Origin: Mesodorylaimus sp. YZB2_4
Taxonomy: Eukaryota; Nematoda; Enoplea; Dorylaimida; Dorylaimidae
Reading direction: 5' to 3'
Assembly (NCBI GenBank): GCA_030248295.1
Contig: JASANH010000776.1
Span: 1-64,000, forward strand
DNA length: 64,000 nt
Every line of letters starts with the position of its first letter. Within the stretch, counting starts at the first letter, position 1. Below, piece after piece: positions 1-10,742 of this stretch. The notes under the pieces were generated by a model. That model saw nothing but the letters and a program-made list of their open reading frames with translations, was not told where the DNA came from and made no database searches. The position numbers and the translations under genes are program-made.

Positions 1-1710
1 TTGGACACTTTGGAAATAGGATCCACATGGTGTTGCAAGGAAGTCTGCCAAACAAGCAGTAATTTCATTCTAGAGCTCGGATCAGTCGCAACAAATGACG
101 GGCACGCCATATGGAGCGACTTGGACGATCTATCGAACTGCGAAGCGAATATGACAGCATGTGTGACCAAACATAACACTGTGGTTTGGAAAGAGAATGT
201 ATTTTCGCACTTTTGCCCATTGATATATAAAGAAGATGTCACGCTAAAAATAAACGACAAAGCGATCATTATTGACTCGCTACAAGCAGCGTTGACTTAC
301 GGTGGACCCAGCACACTATGCAATCAAACACACATGCATAAAACGATACAAGGTGTCTATCTACGATCACCTGCATTGACGCAACACATGACAAGCATAA
401 CAGCCTCAACTCGGCAAAAGCGACAAATGATCGATTCTCTTGACCCAGAAAACCCAAAACTGCAATACTTAGAACTCAGAATACTGGAACTCGAGCAAGC
501 GAACTTCCGCCAAGTTTGGATGGAACTCTGCAAAACAGCAGCCCGACAGTTACAGATCATCTGGCAACTACTTCGGTTGGATGCCACCCTAGGAGCAAGA
601 GCCCTATTGCAGCGCACGGACATTCACGCTGCCTTTGCAGGGGAAGCATTACTCATATGGCAATGTAAATCCGTAGCCGTAAATCGAAGTTCTCAAATAT
701 ATTGGTCATACAGGATCGATGATACCTGCTATGCAGAATTACCCGTGCGCATTGGCAATCTCACTTACTTTGTAATCCCCGGCACTAAAGACCTTACGAC
801 CCAACACACAACAATACCATGTGGTCATCACATAATCGGTAGGTTCCAGAAGAACACGCATTGGTATACCACAACCGGCCCAGCAGTAGTAACACCATTT
901 GTAATCGAACTCGCATGGAAAGACAAATCGCAACCGTTTCTGTTCGATCAACCGGCCTTGTTTCATGATCAACTACTGGGCGTCGAAAGCGTAATCCAAA
1001 TGCTAAGACACTATGCAACACATACAGGACGCATTGCACAAGCATTGGATAGAGTCATAAGATACACAGCTGATATGTCATGGAACCCCGACGCAGTGTA
1101 CCAAACTCTAAGTGGTGTAGGGAACGGCATAGGCAACGTTCTTACAGGAGCAGGCGACGGTATCGGAAAATTGTTTGGAGGTATAGCCAAAAATGGAGCG
1201 GAATCAGTAAATAAGCTGTTAGGAGGGCCACTGCATTCCATCATCACCACCGTCATAATCTTATTCGTTCTTGGAGCTATTATCTTCGCCATTTATTTGT
1301 TCTTACACTGCTATGGATGTAACAGAGACTGGCACACAGACGCGGATCACACCGACCCAGAACAAGAACCGCAGATCGCTGCATCAACACCGGATACACC
1401 GACATGCAGACTATCAGAAGGAGCCCAGACAAACTATGGACCCACGCCAGCACTAGTAGCGCACAAACCATCGGCCCCGGCGCTTCCGTCCTCAAACGAC
1501 TATAGCCATTGGAAAGGCCCAACGACACTTACCATCGCTGACTTAGTGGTCCAAATGAAACAACCAAAAAGCAAACCGCTTTACCCAGCCTTACACTGGC
1601 AGAGTCCCCGGGAGTCAGGAACACGTCAAGCACAAACTGTCGACGACGTATACAGAGTCTCAGTCTACAAAACGCGAAACCACAAACACCTTGGAGCGTC
1701 GTCACAATAA
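1..1710 (+). CDS. Envelope-like membrane glycoprotein ORF of a retroelement (5' end outside window)
   Basis: An open frame of at least 569 codons is already open at base 1, so the true start lies upstream. It is cysteine-rich in the N-terminal half and has a dibasic, furin-like RQKR site near residue 140. A predicted helical, leucine-rich stretch follows (about 150-200), then a second Cys-containing region. A glycine-rich segment repeating the pattern GxGxGIG (about 370-400) leads into a strong transmembrane helix near residues 415-437, and a polar cytoplasmic tail of about 130 residues closes the ORF. This is the layout of a type I viral fusion glycoprotein such as those captured by LTR elements from arthropod RNA viruses. 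The family assignment is inference, because no sequence search was possible. Its last bases overlap the beginning of the protease region in another frame, so it belongs to the same element as the pol remnant that follows. Confidence 0.6.
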   Translation: MDTLEIGSTWCCKEVCQTSSNFILELGSVATNDGHAIWSDLDDLSNCEANMTACVTKHNTVVWKENVFSHFCPLIYKEDVTLKINDKAIIIDSLQAALTYGGPSTLCNQTHMHKTIQGVYLRSPALTQHMTSITASTRQKRQMIDSLDPENPKLQYLELRILELEQANFRQVWMELCKTAARQLQIIWQLLRLDATLGARALLQRTDIHAAFAGEALLIWQCKSVAVNRSSQIYWSYRIDDTCYAELPVRIGNLTYFVIPGTKDLTTQHTTIPCGHHIIGRFQKNTHWYTTTGPAVVTPFVIELAWKDKSQPFLFDQPALFHDQLLGVESVIQMLRHYATHTGRIAQALDRVIRYTADMSWNPDAVYQTLSGVGNGIGNVLTGAGDGIGKLFGGIAKNGAESVNKLLGGPLHSIITTVIILFVLGAIIFAIYLFLHCYGCNRDWHTDADHTDPEQEPQIAASTPDTPTCRLSEGAQTNYGPTPALVAHKPSAPALPSSNDYSHWKGPTTLTIADLVVQMKQPKSKPLYPALHWQSPRESGTRQAQTVDDVYRVSVYKTRNHKHLGASSQ

Positions 1711-3956
1711 ATGGTAAACCAGGCGCTATGGCATTATGGGACACAGGTTCCTGCGTCACGTTGCTGGCGCATAATACATACAAATTCATGCAGTCGCTCG
1801 GAATCGCATACCCGCTATTCGCAGCACCAGACGGGCCAAAGGTAGCAAACGGTGAAGAACTCAAGTTAGCAGGAATGACAGCACTAGACATCGACATAGA
1901 AGGCCATAGGCAAACAATCGTTGCATTAGTCGCCGAAGACTTGGTGGTACCCGTAATCCTCGGAACTGACTTTCTGTATCGGTTTCCGTACGCAGCCTTC
2001 GATTTTAACAACAAAACACTGGACCTGGGTGGGGCATGGACTGTCGAGCTCAGAGGAGTCGAGCCAATAATCGACGAAGAAATTGCAAAAGTTGCGAATA
2101 CATTCACGATACCTGGGCAGCATACACAGTACTTTGTTTTGTCGGTCTCCGCCCCAAACGGCGCCACAATCATGTTTGAGCCCCATAGCAACCAGGACTC
2201 AATGGGCCTACGCTACGCCAGGACACTTTCAAAAGTCCAAGACGGCAAAATACTCGTCGAAATCACGAACGTCGGACGCACAGACACTACAGTCTACGCA
2301 AACAGTCGTATCGGTACATACAGTCATCACAATTACCAACGAAGCTGCGGTGCTAACCATTTCTGACGATCCAAATCACGAGCCGAAAATGACAAACAAT
2401 CTAACAGCACCTCAGCATCGAAAACGCGATAAGCCCGATTCGAAAGTCTACGCATGGCTAACACAAACTGTAAAATGGGATAAATCAAAAGCAACTGAGG
2501 AACAAAAAGAAACACTTTTGCAGATACTGGCAAAATTTCCATGGCTCTACGCACGCAGCAAAAACGACATTGGATTTTGCCCACTCGTTCAGCATGAGAT
2601 CGATACGGGCAATAACCCACCATTTCGACAGCCCCCACATCGATTACCACCAGTCTTACGCGAAGAAGTAGAAAAACAAATCAAGGAACAACTTGACTTA
2701 GGATGGATCAAGGTATCCGATAGCCCATACGCAAGCCCCATCGTGGTAGTCCCCAAGAAGGACAAAACTTCCGCATATGCTGCGACCTGAGACGTCTCAA
2801 CGCTCAAACGAAATTCAATGCATACCCAATGCCACGAATCGACGATCTGATCGATGCTGTCGGCGAAAGCCAGTACTTCACGTCGTTAGATCAAGCTTGG
2901 GGGTATCTCCAAATACCACTATCCGATAGTGCACAACAGAAAGCAGCATTTGTCACACACTCAGGCCACTATCAGCCAACGCGTATGGTTTTTGGACTAA
3001 CAGGGGCACCAGCCACCTTTCAGTCACTAATGGACCTCATCCTTGCTGGGATGCAATTCAAGACGTGTCTGACCTATTTGGACGATATTCTCATATTCGG
3101 CCGTACAATGCAAGAACACAGTGAGCGTCTGGAGGCCATCCTGGAACGGTTGTATGAAGCGGGACTGAAACTACGCCGTGAAAAATGTCAGTTCCTATGC
3201 GAAGAAGTGCGGTACCTCGGATATCAGATCAGCCAGAATGGTGTCCAGCCCGATCCCCAGAAAATCGAAAAGATTAAAACATGTGAGCCACCCAAAAACG
3301 CAACGGAGCTGCGATCATTCCTGGGGTTGCCAGTCTATTACAAACGTTTTATCAAAAATTTCGCATCGCTCGCTCGCCCACTGCACAAACTGCTATGCAA
3401 AAATACACCCTTCGAATGGGGGCAGCAACAAGACCAAGCATTCCAGAAAATCCAGGAGTCGCTCGTAAACGCGCCGATTTTAGCACATCCAAATTTCAAA
3501 AAACCATGGATTCTTCAAACAGATAGCTCAATCACGGGTTTGGGATCCGTACTATCCCAACCATACCCCGACGGGGATCACCCAGTGGCGCACTACGCAA
3601 GGGCACTGAACAAGCACGAAAGAAACTACGCCATATGGGAATTGGAAGCATTAGCGATCGTAGCCAGTTTGGAGTACTTCCGTACGCTATTATATGGACA
3701 AGAAATCACGGTCGTCACGGATAACCAGGCTCTTAAAAGCATCTTCGAAAAACAACACTCAAACCCACGATTGGCACGATGGGGTATGCTAGTACAGCAA
3801 TATAAGATCACGTTCCAATACCGACCTGGAAACAGAAATAATGCCGACCCCTTGTCACGACCACCAATATGCCCCACGGATCATCAGTCAGAAGAACCAA
3901 ATCAGGTCAGTGGCGGTGACATAGTGTTGACGATGAGATGCAGGTGTTTGTCATGA
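1687..3956 (+). pseudogene. Ty3/gypsy-like pol remnant: protease, reverse transcriptase, RNase H (frameshifted, no integrase)
   Basis: The order is aspartic protease (WDTGS motif near 1737), reverse transcriptase and RNase H. The RT palm motif YLDD lies near 3079, preceded by conserved SPIVVVPKK and LGYxIS-type segments, and the RNase H core has acidic residues near 3523 and TDNQAL near 3719. Domain order and motifs identify a Ty3/gypsy-type element. The frame changes twice: near 2322, where one base appears extra, and near 2770, where one base appears missing just before the conserved RICCDLRRL block. The ORF then stops at 3956 after the RNase H, and no integrase zinc finger or DDE core follows. 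The copy is therefore dead and 3'-truncated. No flanking LTR is visible because the left part is outside the window. Confidence 0.85.
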
Positions 3957-4033
3957 CAGTGGTTGAGTAGAACATGGTCGCTGCTTGAGTCGAATGATAT
4001 TCTGGTTTCTTTCTGTCAAGCAATATTTTTATT

Positions 4034-4190
4034 AGCCTGGGTCTGTGGCTAAACGTCTGTCTCACACGCTGTGCGTGCATTTACAGGGGAGGGTTCGACT
4101 CCCGCCTGAATAAAAAATGATTGTCAAATATGCGTTCCTTAGCTCTCGAGTGCGCTGTACAGTGCTTGGCTAAGGATAAAGTATGACACG
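4034..4190 (+). repeat. tRNA-derived SINE, copy 1
   Basis: The head has an A-box-like stretch (tctgtggctaaacgtctg) and, about 45 bases on, a B box gggttcgactcc inside a tRNA-like fold. The tail contains the family hallmark ctcgagtgcgc followed by a run ending in ggataaagtatgaca. The same head-tail order recurs at 7040-7165, 18371-18545 and 21817-21985. This copy and the one at 7040 share a long near-identical tail. Confidence 0.75.
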
Positions 4191-4883
4191 ACGTGATAGT
4201 TGTCAGTGTTAGGTTGATGAACTGTGCAGGTCACAGACCTTATTCGATAGAAGGTGGTCGCTTGCTTACTCGAATGCTTCATGCTGATTAGCAGAATATG
4301 TGGCGATGTTAGGTTGATGGGGCGCACTAGGTGAAGGGCGTTCAGGTCATAGTATGTCATCCCTGCTTTATAGATGACGCAAGCAGGACAATCTGAAACA
4401 TGCTTGTATGAGGGCGGCAAAGGACATGGATGCTGCGCACGAAGCAACAGAAAAAGGAAAATCAGCGCGTGAATTTGAGATGAGTCATGGTTGCGTGAAA
4501 TGGGCATTCTTTATTGCCAGAGGCTCCCAATACCCAACCCTTTTCTTTGGGGTTTTGGGCTGGCCTGTGTTTGCAGGCAGACCAACAGAATGATCGGATA
4601 TCGATCAGGCGACCGTTCTTTTTGGAGGCTGCGCTATTCACCGCTGATCCCGCCAGCATGTTGATGCCTCATTGTTCACTGATGCCTTCACTAAAATGGC
4701 TAATGGCATTGCATGTTTCAAAATATGATCCCGAAATAAGCCATTGCAAGGTGATTCCACAAATTGGAAAAGTAAGCGCAGAGTTGAAACCCGCAAAGTA
4801 TGTGTTCGATCAGCGCAATTTCGCCGTCTCCAACCATGACGCTCGAAGGTGCCTACAGCAAGGAGTGTCACACCAATAGTAAC

Positions 4884-4889
4884 TTTATT
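4884..4889 (-). terminator. Polyadenylation signal of the DHDH gene
   Basis: AATAAA on the minus strand (tttatt on plus), 67-72 bases past the DHDH stop codon at 4956-4958. Confidence 0.5.
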
Positions 4890-4955
4890 TGATACTGCCA
4901 GTGTCATTTACCCACCAATAACTTCAGACTTATTGCTTGGTTTCTCGCGCACCTG

Positions 4956-6430
4956 TCACTGCGCGTCTCCCGGATAAAGGACTCCCACTTGGCGCCGTAT
5001 TCCGTCCATGATGTCCATGATAACTTCTGAATCAGCCAGTGTCATTAGAGGACTTTCTTTCAAACCTGGAAAAGTGAGTGATCAGAGCAACGCAAAAATG
5101 TGGGGTCCTACAGCGCGCTTGGAGAAAGTTCACTCGACGCGTACATTTCGGCATAATAGTCCTTCACTATGCGATGCCAGAAGGGATCTCAGCCGCAGCA
5201 CAACAGATCTTACCTTTTAGCAGACATTCACGAACGTGTTGCAGTTCATTCATCACCCCATGGCTATCGCAATAATTGTACTCGGCATTTGGTTAAGGTG
5301 ATGGGTGAGTGATTTCTTTTGAATTGATGACTAACTTTGTGGGATGGTGGAAAACTTTTTGGACCTACAATGGACAGAAAAGCAAAGCATTTTGACGGAA
5401 GGTACCCACATAAACTAGAAACCTACCTTCAATTGACCCTTAGTTCCGAATACGGCGACCTGCTGGTCCATGATAAGTTCTGCAGAGAGCATCAATTGAG
5501 AGGCAGAGCCATCCTTGTATCTAAGGGGGATACAATCCATGATGTCCACTCCTGAAACCGTGTTAGAGTAGAAGGAAATGCCGGCTTAGTGGTTTCACAC
5601 ATTACACCTTCGGCGTTTAAGTGTCCAATGGCTGATATGGTTTCAGGACGCTGGCCATTGAATATCATGGTGGTAATCATGACCAAATAGCAGCCAAATT
5701 CCACCAGGCTGCCCCCACCCAACGCCTTCCGAAGGATACGAGCGAGCTGCAAACAACAGTTCATAGGATCCCATGTTTGACAGGTTCCCTCTAAAGCCTT
5801 GATGCACTTGTTGCAATGTTAGAACCCACAAACTCACGATACATCAACCTGCTGTCCGAAGCTGCCTTGCAGAAATCGTGGTTTTCCGATACTGCCATCC
5901 GAAAGTGAATGTCTGACGTCATCATAAATTGGGAAAAATCGAGACCAGTAGCCTTCCATGAGAAAGAGACCTTTCTCTCGTGCCAATTCGCTTATTTCTC
6001 GAAGTTGCTTCCAATTCGTGGTCATGGGCTTCTCGCAGAGGACAGCTTTGCCGCCGTTGAGAGCTTGTAATTGCAATTGGGCAGGATGCAATGTATCGAT
6101 GTAGACAATATCCATGAATAAAACAGCAAATTTGGGTTTGAGCTAAACGGTAGCTTGCGTGCTTACCAACTTCAGGACAGTTGGCGATCTGGTCATAGCC
6201 TCCGAACGCATATTTAACTCCAAACTTGCTCCAAGCGAATTCCTCAGCTCGCTTCAGATCGCTGACGGCCACTGCGACGATCTGAAGAAGCAATGTCACA
6301 ACCGAAGTTTTTTATATTTGAAATGCAAACGTACTTCATGCTCCCCTGTTGGCAGTAATTTAATTGCATTCGCCAAATCCAAAGCGATTTTGCCACAACC
6401 AATGGAACCCCATCGTATAGTTTTGGACAT
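4956..6430 (-). pseudogene. DHDH: Trans-1,2-dihydrobenzene-1,2-diol dehydrogenase-like (Gfo/Idh/MocA family), with two lesions
   Basis: Seven exons can be joined: 6335-6430, 6167-6281, 5843-6111, 5608-5746, 5427-5551, 5214-5364 and 4956-5065. They give 334 residues, the usual length of the family. The start codon is followed by a Rossmann motif (RWGSIGCGKIA). Next come the NADP-dependent family signature CEKPMT, the block LMEGYWSRFFP with the conserved substrate-pocket residues, and LGGGSLVEFG. The C-terminal helix region ends in GVLYPGDAQ. Family members oxidise trans-dihydrodiols and some sugars in the cytosol with NADP. Two defects are seen. The acceptor of intron 2 reads gg instead of ag (6112-6113), and an in-frame TAA lies at 5293-5295 within otherwise conserved sequence. 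Everything else, including all phases, is intact, so this is either a very young pseudogene or two base errors. Confidence 0.82.
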
Positions 6431-6817
6431 GTTGTTGCGGAGGGTCAGGAATGGCGCCTTTAAAATAATAAGCATCTAATAGCTCTAGCAATCACTGCCA
6501 CCTATCATCTACCAGTCGGATGCTGGTGCGTGTATTCGCTGCTGATGCTTGTTTGGCGCGAGTTTCATCATGCTCATGCTCATGCTCATGTTTTACCACA
6601 TCATCAAACGCTCGGACGGAGGAACGACGGAGGGCAGAGGAAAGACGGATCAGAATTGGGAAATACTGTAATCAGTCTTCCTTCCGACAAAGAACTCAGC
6701 GAGAGGAATCCTATCCGATCCGCCAGCCTCGCTTGTACTAGGGCGGGGAGAGCTCCAGAGAGATCAACCAAACCCTACGTTCTTCTTATCCCACAAACAT
6801 CCATGCACACTTCTTAC

Positions 6818-7000
6818 TTCGTCCTAGCTTGAAATTAACCGGTTCTCCTCGATCACGACTCGAATCAAACTTCTTCCCGTCGGCCGATGTTCCGGTGTAA
6901 TGAACGTGGCAGGTATCGCCCCAGGCCGGCTCTGCTTCTCCTTGGCCTTCTTTCAACACGATCTTGCACACTTGAACACAATGCCTGCGACCAGAGGGCC
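6818..7000 (-). pseudogene. Isolated FKBP-type peptidyl-prolyl isomerase exon
   Basis: The minus strand reads KIVLKEGQG, then [11 protein letters not shown], then [13 protein letters not shown] and VNFKLG. This is the N-terminal half of an FKBP domain, up to the point before the VIKGW motif. A donor-like gtaaga follows at 6817, but no downstream FKBP exon could be found between 6480 and 6817. Upstream of it lies a SINE copy (7040-7165). An FKBP needs about 108 residues; only about 55 are present. I read it as a stranded exon copy. Confidence 0.65.
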
Positions 7001-7039
7001 AATTTTCGATCAAATTTTAAAAATGTGATCGCAAGGGGC

Positions 7040-7165
7040 AGCTTACAGGAGAGGGTTCGACTCCCGCCCCGGTACAAAATAATTGTCAATCATGTCTTCC
7101 TTAGCCCTCGAGTGCGCCTTATGGTGTTTGGCTATGGATAAAGCATGACATGACATGATATGATT
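7040..7165 (+). repeat. tRNA-derived SINE, copy 2 (5'-truncated)
   Basis: This copy begins just before the B box (gagggttcgactcccg). It continues through aattgtcaat, cttcctta and ctcgagtgcgc to ggataaagcatgaca, matching copy 1 almost base for base. The A-box half is missing, the typical 5' truncation of a retroposed SINE. Confidence 0.7.
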
Positions 7166-7516
7166 ACCTACATCACGTCATATAAAGGCTGTCTTGGTAG
7201 TGCGCATGCTAGCCCCTCGAAACGGAGTCACAATCCTGTAACTGCCACGACATAAGCACCGCAGGCATCGCTGTGCTCTTCGTGAGTGTTATCCCATCTT
7301 TGTAAGATCGATCTCTACTCGGAGTCACCATTAGGTACCGTGTGTTACAGTAGCAACCTCAGAGTTAGGCATTGAAGCCTACATGGAATACGAACACTAG
7401 TACGAGCACTTACTATCAGGTCGGGCAAGGTGACGTGAGACTGTGAGCCACCTGTTCACCCGCTGTTGTTGCCGCGACCTGGGCCACTGGCTCACGCGAA
7501 TATACCTAGTTACGCT

Positions 7517-7747
7517 CTACATGTAGTAATGGTCAGATACGGACAAGTTAGCTTGTATACCACTTTCCTGCACAGATGTGACGGCGGATAGTAGGTTTAT
7601 GGACATTTCGTCCCGTCTTTCACCCTCTAGTATCGTCGAAGTACCTAGTGGCGATGGGCATAGCCTCTTGTAGTCGGCGTGCTTAACTAGCTGCTCAAAA
7701 GCATCGGTAACGTTGGCCGGCTGAGCAAAGGCCAATGCGGCGATCAT
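7517..7747 (-). pseudogene. MULE-type transposase fragment (possible)
   Basis: The minus-strand ORF begins ALAFAQPANVTDAFEQLV, which resembles the conserved segment after the catalytic core of FLYWCH/MULE transposases (ALAFvp..V..aFe.L). Nothing else of the protein is recognisable on either side. Weak assignment. Confidence 0.3.
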
Positions 7748-8782
7748 GCGAGTCCATCAGGTGAACTCGTGGTCATTTTCGTATCGCATCTTCATTGAGG
7801 ACTTTTCTCCAAATCGCCTGAGAGAGATGCAAGAAGCATTTCGTGCCGCTAACTGACTGAAAGACTGCAAGGCTTGAATGCCGGCGATTTCAAAATATGA
7901 CATCACCTTGAGCAGGTGGATGAAGGCTTTTGAAGTAACTTGACGCATGTGGAATGATTGCGCCGTGATTGAATACATTTGCTGAAAGAGCCGCGGTAGT
8001 CTTCGACAGTCTGCGGGAGCGGAGGAGCACCAACAATGTCAAGATCCCAGCAAGGTCGAGATCCTTATCCTGATCCCGACATTGGGGCACTGGGACTCTG
8101 CGTATACATATAGACATATAGACATAAGCAGCGCAGCATCAGCTCAAATCGATGATAACGATAGTGGCTCAGGCTGACCTTGATGGACGTGCATGTTTTT
8201 TTCTTTGTTTTTGTTTGTAGGCTCCGTGTGTATGCGTACAATGGGGGCGAAATAGCCGGGGGGGGGGCGAAACGGCGGGGAGTCGCACCTCTACGACTGG
8301 TCCAAAAATCTTTTGTTAACTGTCACAATAAAAGAACAAAAAATTGCAGTGAAAAAACCTGCAGCCTGAAGTAAAGCATGATGAACAGTGTCATCCTTGT
8401 CACCGATATGATAGATATCCGATATCAGATATTGCATGCACAGAGCAGCCGGTCAACGAGGATCATCTGAATAGTACGGTTTGTCATTGCATGTAGACCC
8501 AGTATAAAATATCGACAGTAAAATTACCGGTCATGGCAACAATACAGCGTGAACAAGTGGCAGGTGGCATTCTGTGATGCGAATCGACTGTGTACTCGCG
8601 CATGCCTTGACTGTGTATATATCGCCGCGAGTACCTAGTGCGCATGTCCGCCCAGTGTGCAGAAATGCCTTCGATTAGCATGCCTACTGCCAGTTTCAGA
8701 GCCCAACCGACTGACCTGGTGGATGATCTAAGCACATCAGACGCGGTGCGGTCGGCAAGTCGGTGATTCGAAGTTGTCCACA
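7748..8782. other. Gene-free spacer with a G10 run
   Basis: No credible coding exon. It contains a run of ten G at 8258-8267 and AT-rich sequence with gatatccgatatcag near 8413. The stretch up to 8782 must hold the promoter and 5' UTR of the MSP-domain gene, but no TATA box stands out. Confidence 0.4.
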
Positions 8783-9559
8783 ATGACTGCAGAACAGAAA
8801 AGGCAAAGGGGACAGAAAGAAGATGCGAACGTGGCTGGTGAGGAAGGAGGCGCGTTACTGTTTTATGGTCCCTATGACCGCCAGCAAACGGCGCAATTAA
8901 AATTAAATAACGTTACGCGTCGTCCTGTGGTTTTCCGTCTCAAATGCAACCGCCCGTTGCATTTTCACATCAAACCGAGCGGCATGGGCGTACTGCAACC
9001 TGACCAAACTCAAACGCTATCGATCGTCGCCTCGCCTCGCGCCAATGAAATCGAAAACTGCGCTATGTTGTTGGAATTCGGAACAGTGGCCGAAGATAAA
9101 CGCAAAGACAAGAATAAAGACAAAACCGCGCCGAAACCAGCTATCGATCCCGTTTCTGCTTGGAATCGAACGCCTCATGGACGAATGAATAAAATAGCTA
9201 TTCCGTACGTATGTCGGGGTCAGGCTCTTTTAGTGGCTAACAATCCATCACTCACAGCAGTCCAGTCCAGTGCATGTTGGGATTCTCCTTGTAGGACCGT
9301 TCATAGCTCAGTTCTTTGCAGAATCGAATTCGGTCCAGACGCGGTAGGCGACGACGAAGCGCAAATAGTGGGCATCTTGATCACCAAACCCATGATGGCC
9401 GTCAAAGGTGGTGTGATGAAACGAATGTATCATCGCGTCCGTAGGCGTTATCCGGACGTCTGGTACATTTTCGTCATATCCCTGGCTATGTTCTGCATGG
9501 CTGCCTGCGGCATCGGCGTCGTTTTAGGCATGATATTCAAACAAAATAAAGGAGAATAA
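8783..9559 (+). CDS. MSP-domain, tail-anchored membrane protein
   Basis: The ATG at 8783 is the first in frame. Residues about 22-140 form a major sperm protein (MSP/VAP) immunoglobulin-like fold: LLFYGPYDRQQTAQLKLNN, VFRLKCNRP, then PSGMGVLQPDQTQTLSI. A hydrophobic helix (WYIFVISLAMFCMAACGIGVVLGMIF) six residues from the end would anchor it in the membrane with the MSP domain in the cytosol, as in VAP proteins. Residues 141-179 coincide with a perfect GT-AG intron candidate (9205-9321, 117 nt, divisible by three). That part is Cys-rich and unlike the MSP fold, so the mature protein is probably 219 residues rather than 258. The stop codon overlaps an AATAAA (9555-9560). Role inferred: membrane contact or sperm-type cytoskeletal tether. 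Confidence 0.8.
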   Translation: MTAEQKRQRGQKEDANVAGEEGGALLFYGPYDRQQTAQLKLNNVTRRPVVFRLKCNRPLHFHIKPSGMGVLQPDQTQTLSIVASPRANEIENCAMLLEFGTVAEDKRKDKNKDKTAPKPAIDPVSAWNRTPHGRMNKIAIPYVCRGQALLVANNPSLTAVQSSACWDSPCRTVHSSVLCRIEFGPDAVGDDEAQIVGILITKPMMAVKGGVMKRMYHRVRRRYPDVWYIFVISLAMFCMAACGIGVVLGMIFKQNKGE

Positions 9560-9717
9560 ACAAAAGTGCCGCGCGATTTGTAAATTGTCTTTCCTTGATC
9601 ACAATTGGTTTATCAGGACATTAGATTGTCAGATTGTGTGGCTGGTCTAACGATAAGTGATATGGCCAAGACGTGCGGTTTATGTTCACCCAGCGAGTAG
9701 TCTTTCAGCTTACTAGG

Positions 9718-9862
9718 CTTAAGCCCAAAGTATAGTTGGATGCGATGCGTCAAAGGAGCGTTCGATGCGACACTTTTTGGTCAAGTGACAATGTGAAAAA
9801 GGTGCCTAAAACGTCGCATCGCAAGCTTATTTGACGCATCGCATCGAACTATACTAAGCTAG
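9718..9862. mobile_element. MITE, copy 1 (family also at 31738-31880)
   Basis: Terminal inverted repeats read agtatagttggatgcgatg on the left (from 9729) and catcgcatcgaactatact on the right (to 9855). They are bordered by ttaagc/aagcta. The internal sequence gtcgcatcgcaagcttatttg is shared with copy 2. No coding capacity. Confidence 0.75.
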
Positions 9863-10146
9863 GTGACTCATTGTTGAAGAAGATCGCTTCACCCCTGTGT
9901 CGCGAACGCGAGCTAAGATCAAGGGCGTCTCAGCCCAGGCATGTTGGGAATGTGAAGTGATAATGTAAAGGTGGTGATAGAAGATTCGAGAGATCATAGG
10001 GTAGGGGTCGTTTTATGTGAAGCGAGTGTACGGTCGTTTATCAAGTACTCTATCGAAATATAACCTATATAAATCAAATCAACGTGTGATTCTGCCGTTC
10101 CGCTATATCAACTTCCACTGCGCGATCAATCGACGACAGAATTATT
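9863..10146 (+). mobile_element. Putative 5' LTR of a second retroelement
   Basis: This stretch leads up to a primer-binding site and has a TATA-like tatataaat near 10068. I could not find a matching 3' LTR in the window, so the left border is not defined and the LTR call rests on the adjacent primer-binding site. Confidence 0.35.
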
Positions 10147-10156
10147 TGGTAGCAGA
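10147..10156 (+). other. Primer-binding site for initiator tRNA-Met
   Basis: tggtagcaga is the exact complement of the 3' end of eukaryotic initiator tRNA-Met including CCA. This is the usual minus-strand priming site right after a 5' LTR. Confidence 0.5.
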
Positions 10157-10630
10157 ACGTGGTTGATTGCGGCTATCAACGATATCAACGATGGCGGTCG
10201 TTGCGGCGAGGCTTCGAAAACAGCTCGCCCCTCGACGCCTAGCCCTTCGCCACCTACTCGACGCAAAACCTAATTTGGCAGTTATCAATGAAGGAACTTC
10301 TGAAACAGTCGGGTCCTCGTGTGTACACACTGAACCAACTGCGTTGTGGTGTGAGGTTCGAATCAAGCCACGCAGCCCAGGTACTGGAATAGTTTATTGT
10401 ACAAGTCCACTACGCCGGACCTAGGGACTCACGCAGGATCAAAGGAGCCAGCTACAAACGTCGGGTCGTCGAGGAATACTGATCGAGACTGACTGATCCC
10501 CCGGGCAATGAGCAGGGCCTTTATATAGGCGATGCCCGGGTCCAAGGACTAGTCATATCAATCCCTCGCATGTTAGGAAAACCAGTCAGCTCGGCCTCTT
10601 GGCCTCGCTCGGTCCTGACCAGGGAGGGAG

Positions 10631-10742
10631 ACAAATAGTCTGCGCCTCCCGTGCACACTAGATGTCTGACAAATAGTCCGTGTCTCGTGTACACGCTAGA
10701 TGTCCAACAAATAGTCTGTGCCTCGTGCACACTAGATGTCCT
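10631..10742. repeat. Three tandem copies of a 38-bp unit
   Basis: Units start at 10631, 10669 and 10707. Each begins acaaatagt and ends with actagatgtc or gctagatgtc, differing at a few positions. They lie in the leader between the primer-binding site and the gag-like ORF, and the ORF's ATG is inside the last unit. Confidence 0.8.

Larger units (their letters stand above)
3957..4955. other. Gene-free stretch between retroelement and DHDH locus
   Basis: Apart from the SINE copy at 4034-4190 and the DHDH polyadenylation signal, I see no conserved coding signal. A short phrase, gttaggttgatg, occurs twice (near 4209 and 4309). The small ORFs here show no domain and no plausible splice frame. 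Confidence 0.4.

Noticed and set aside
1529-2191. 220-codon minus-strand ORF opposite the protease
   Set aside because: It is the shadow of the protease/pol frame and shows no domain.
10631-10742. CRISPR-like array
   Set aside because: Only three adjacent 38-bp units without spacers, in animal DNA; an ordinary tandem repeat.
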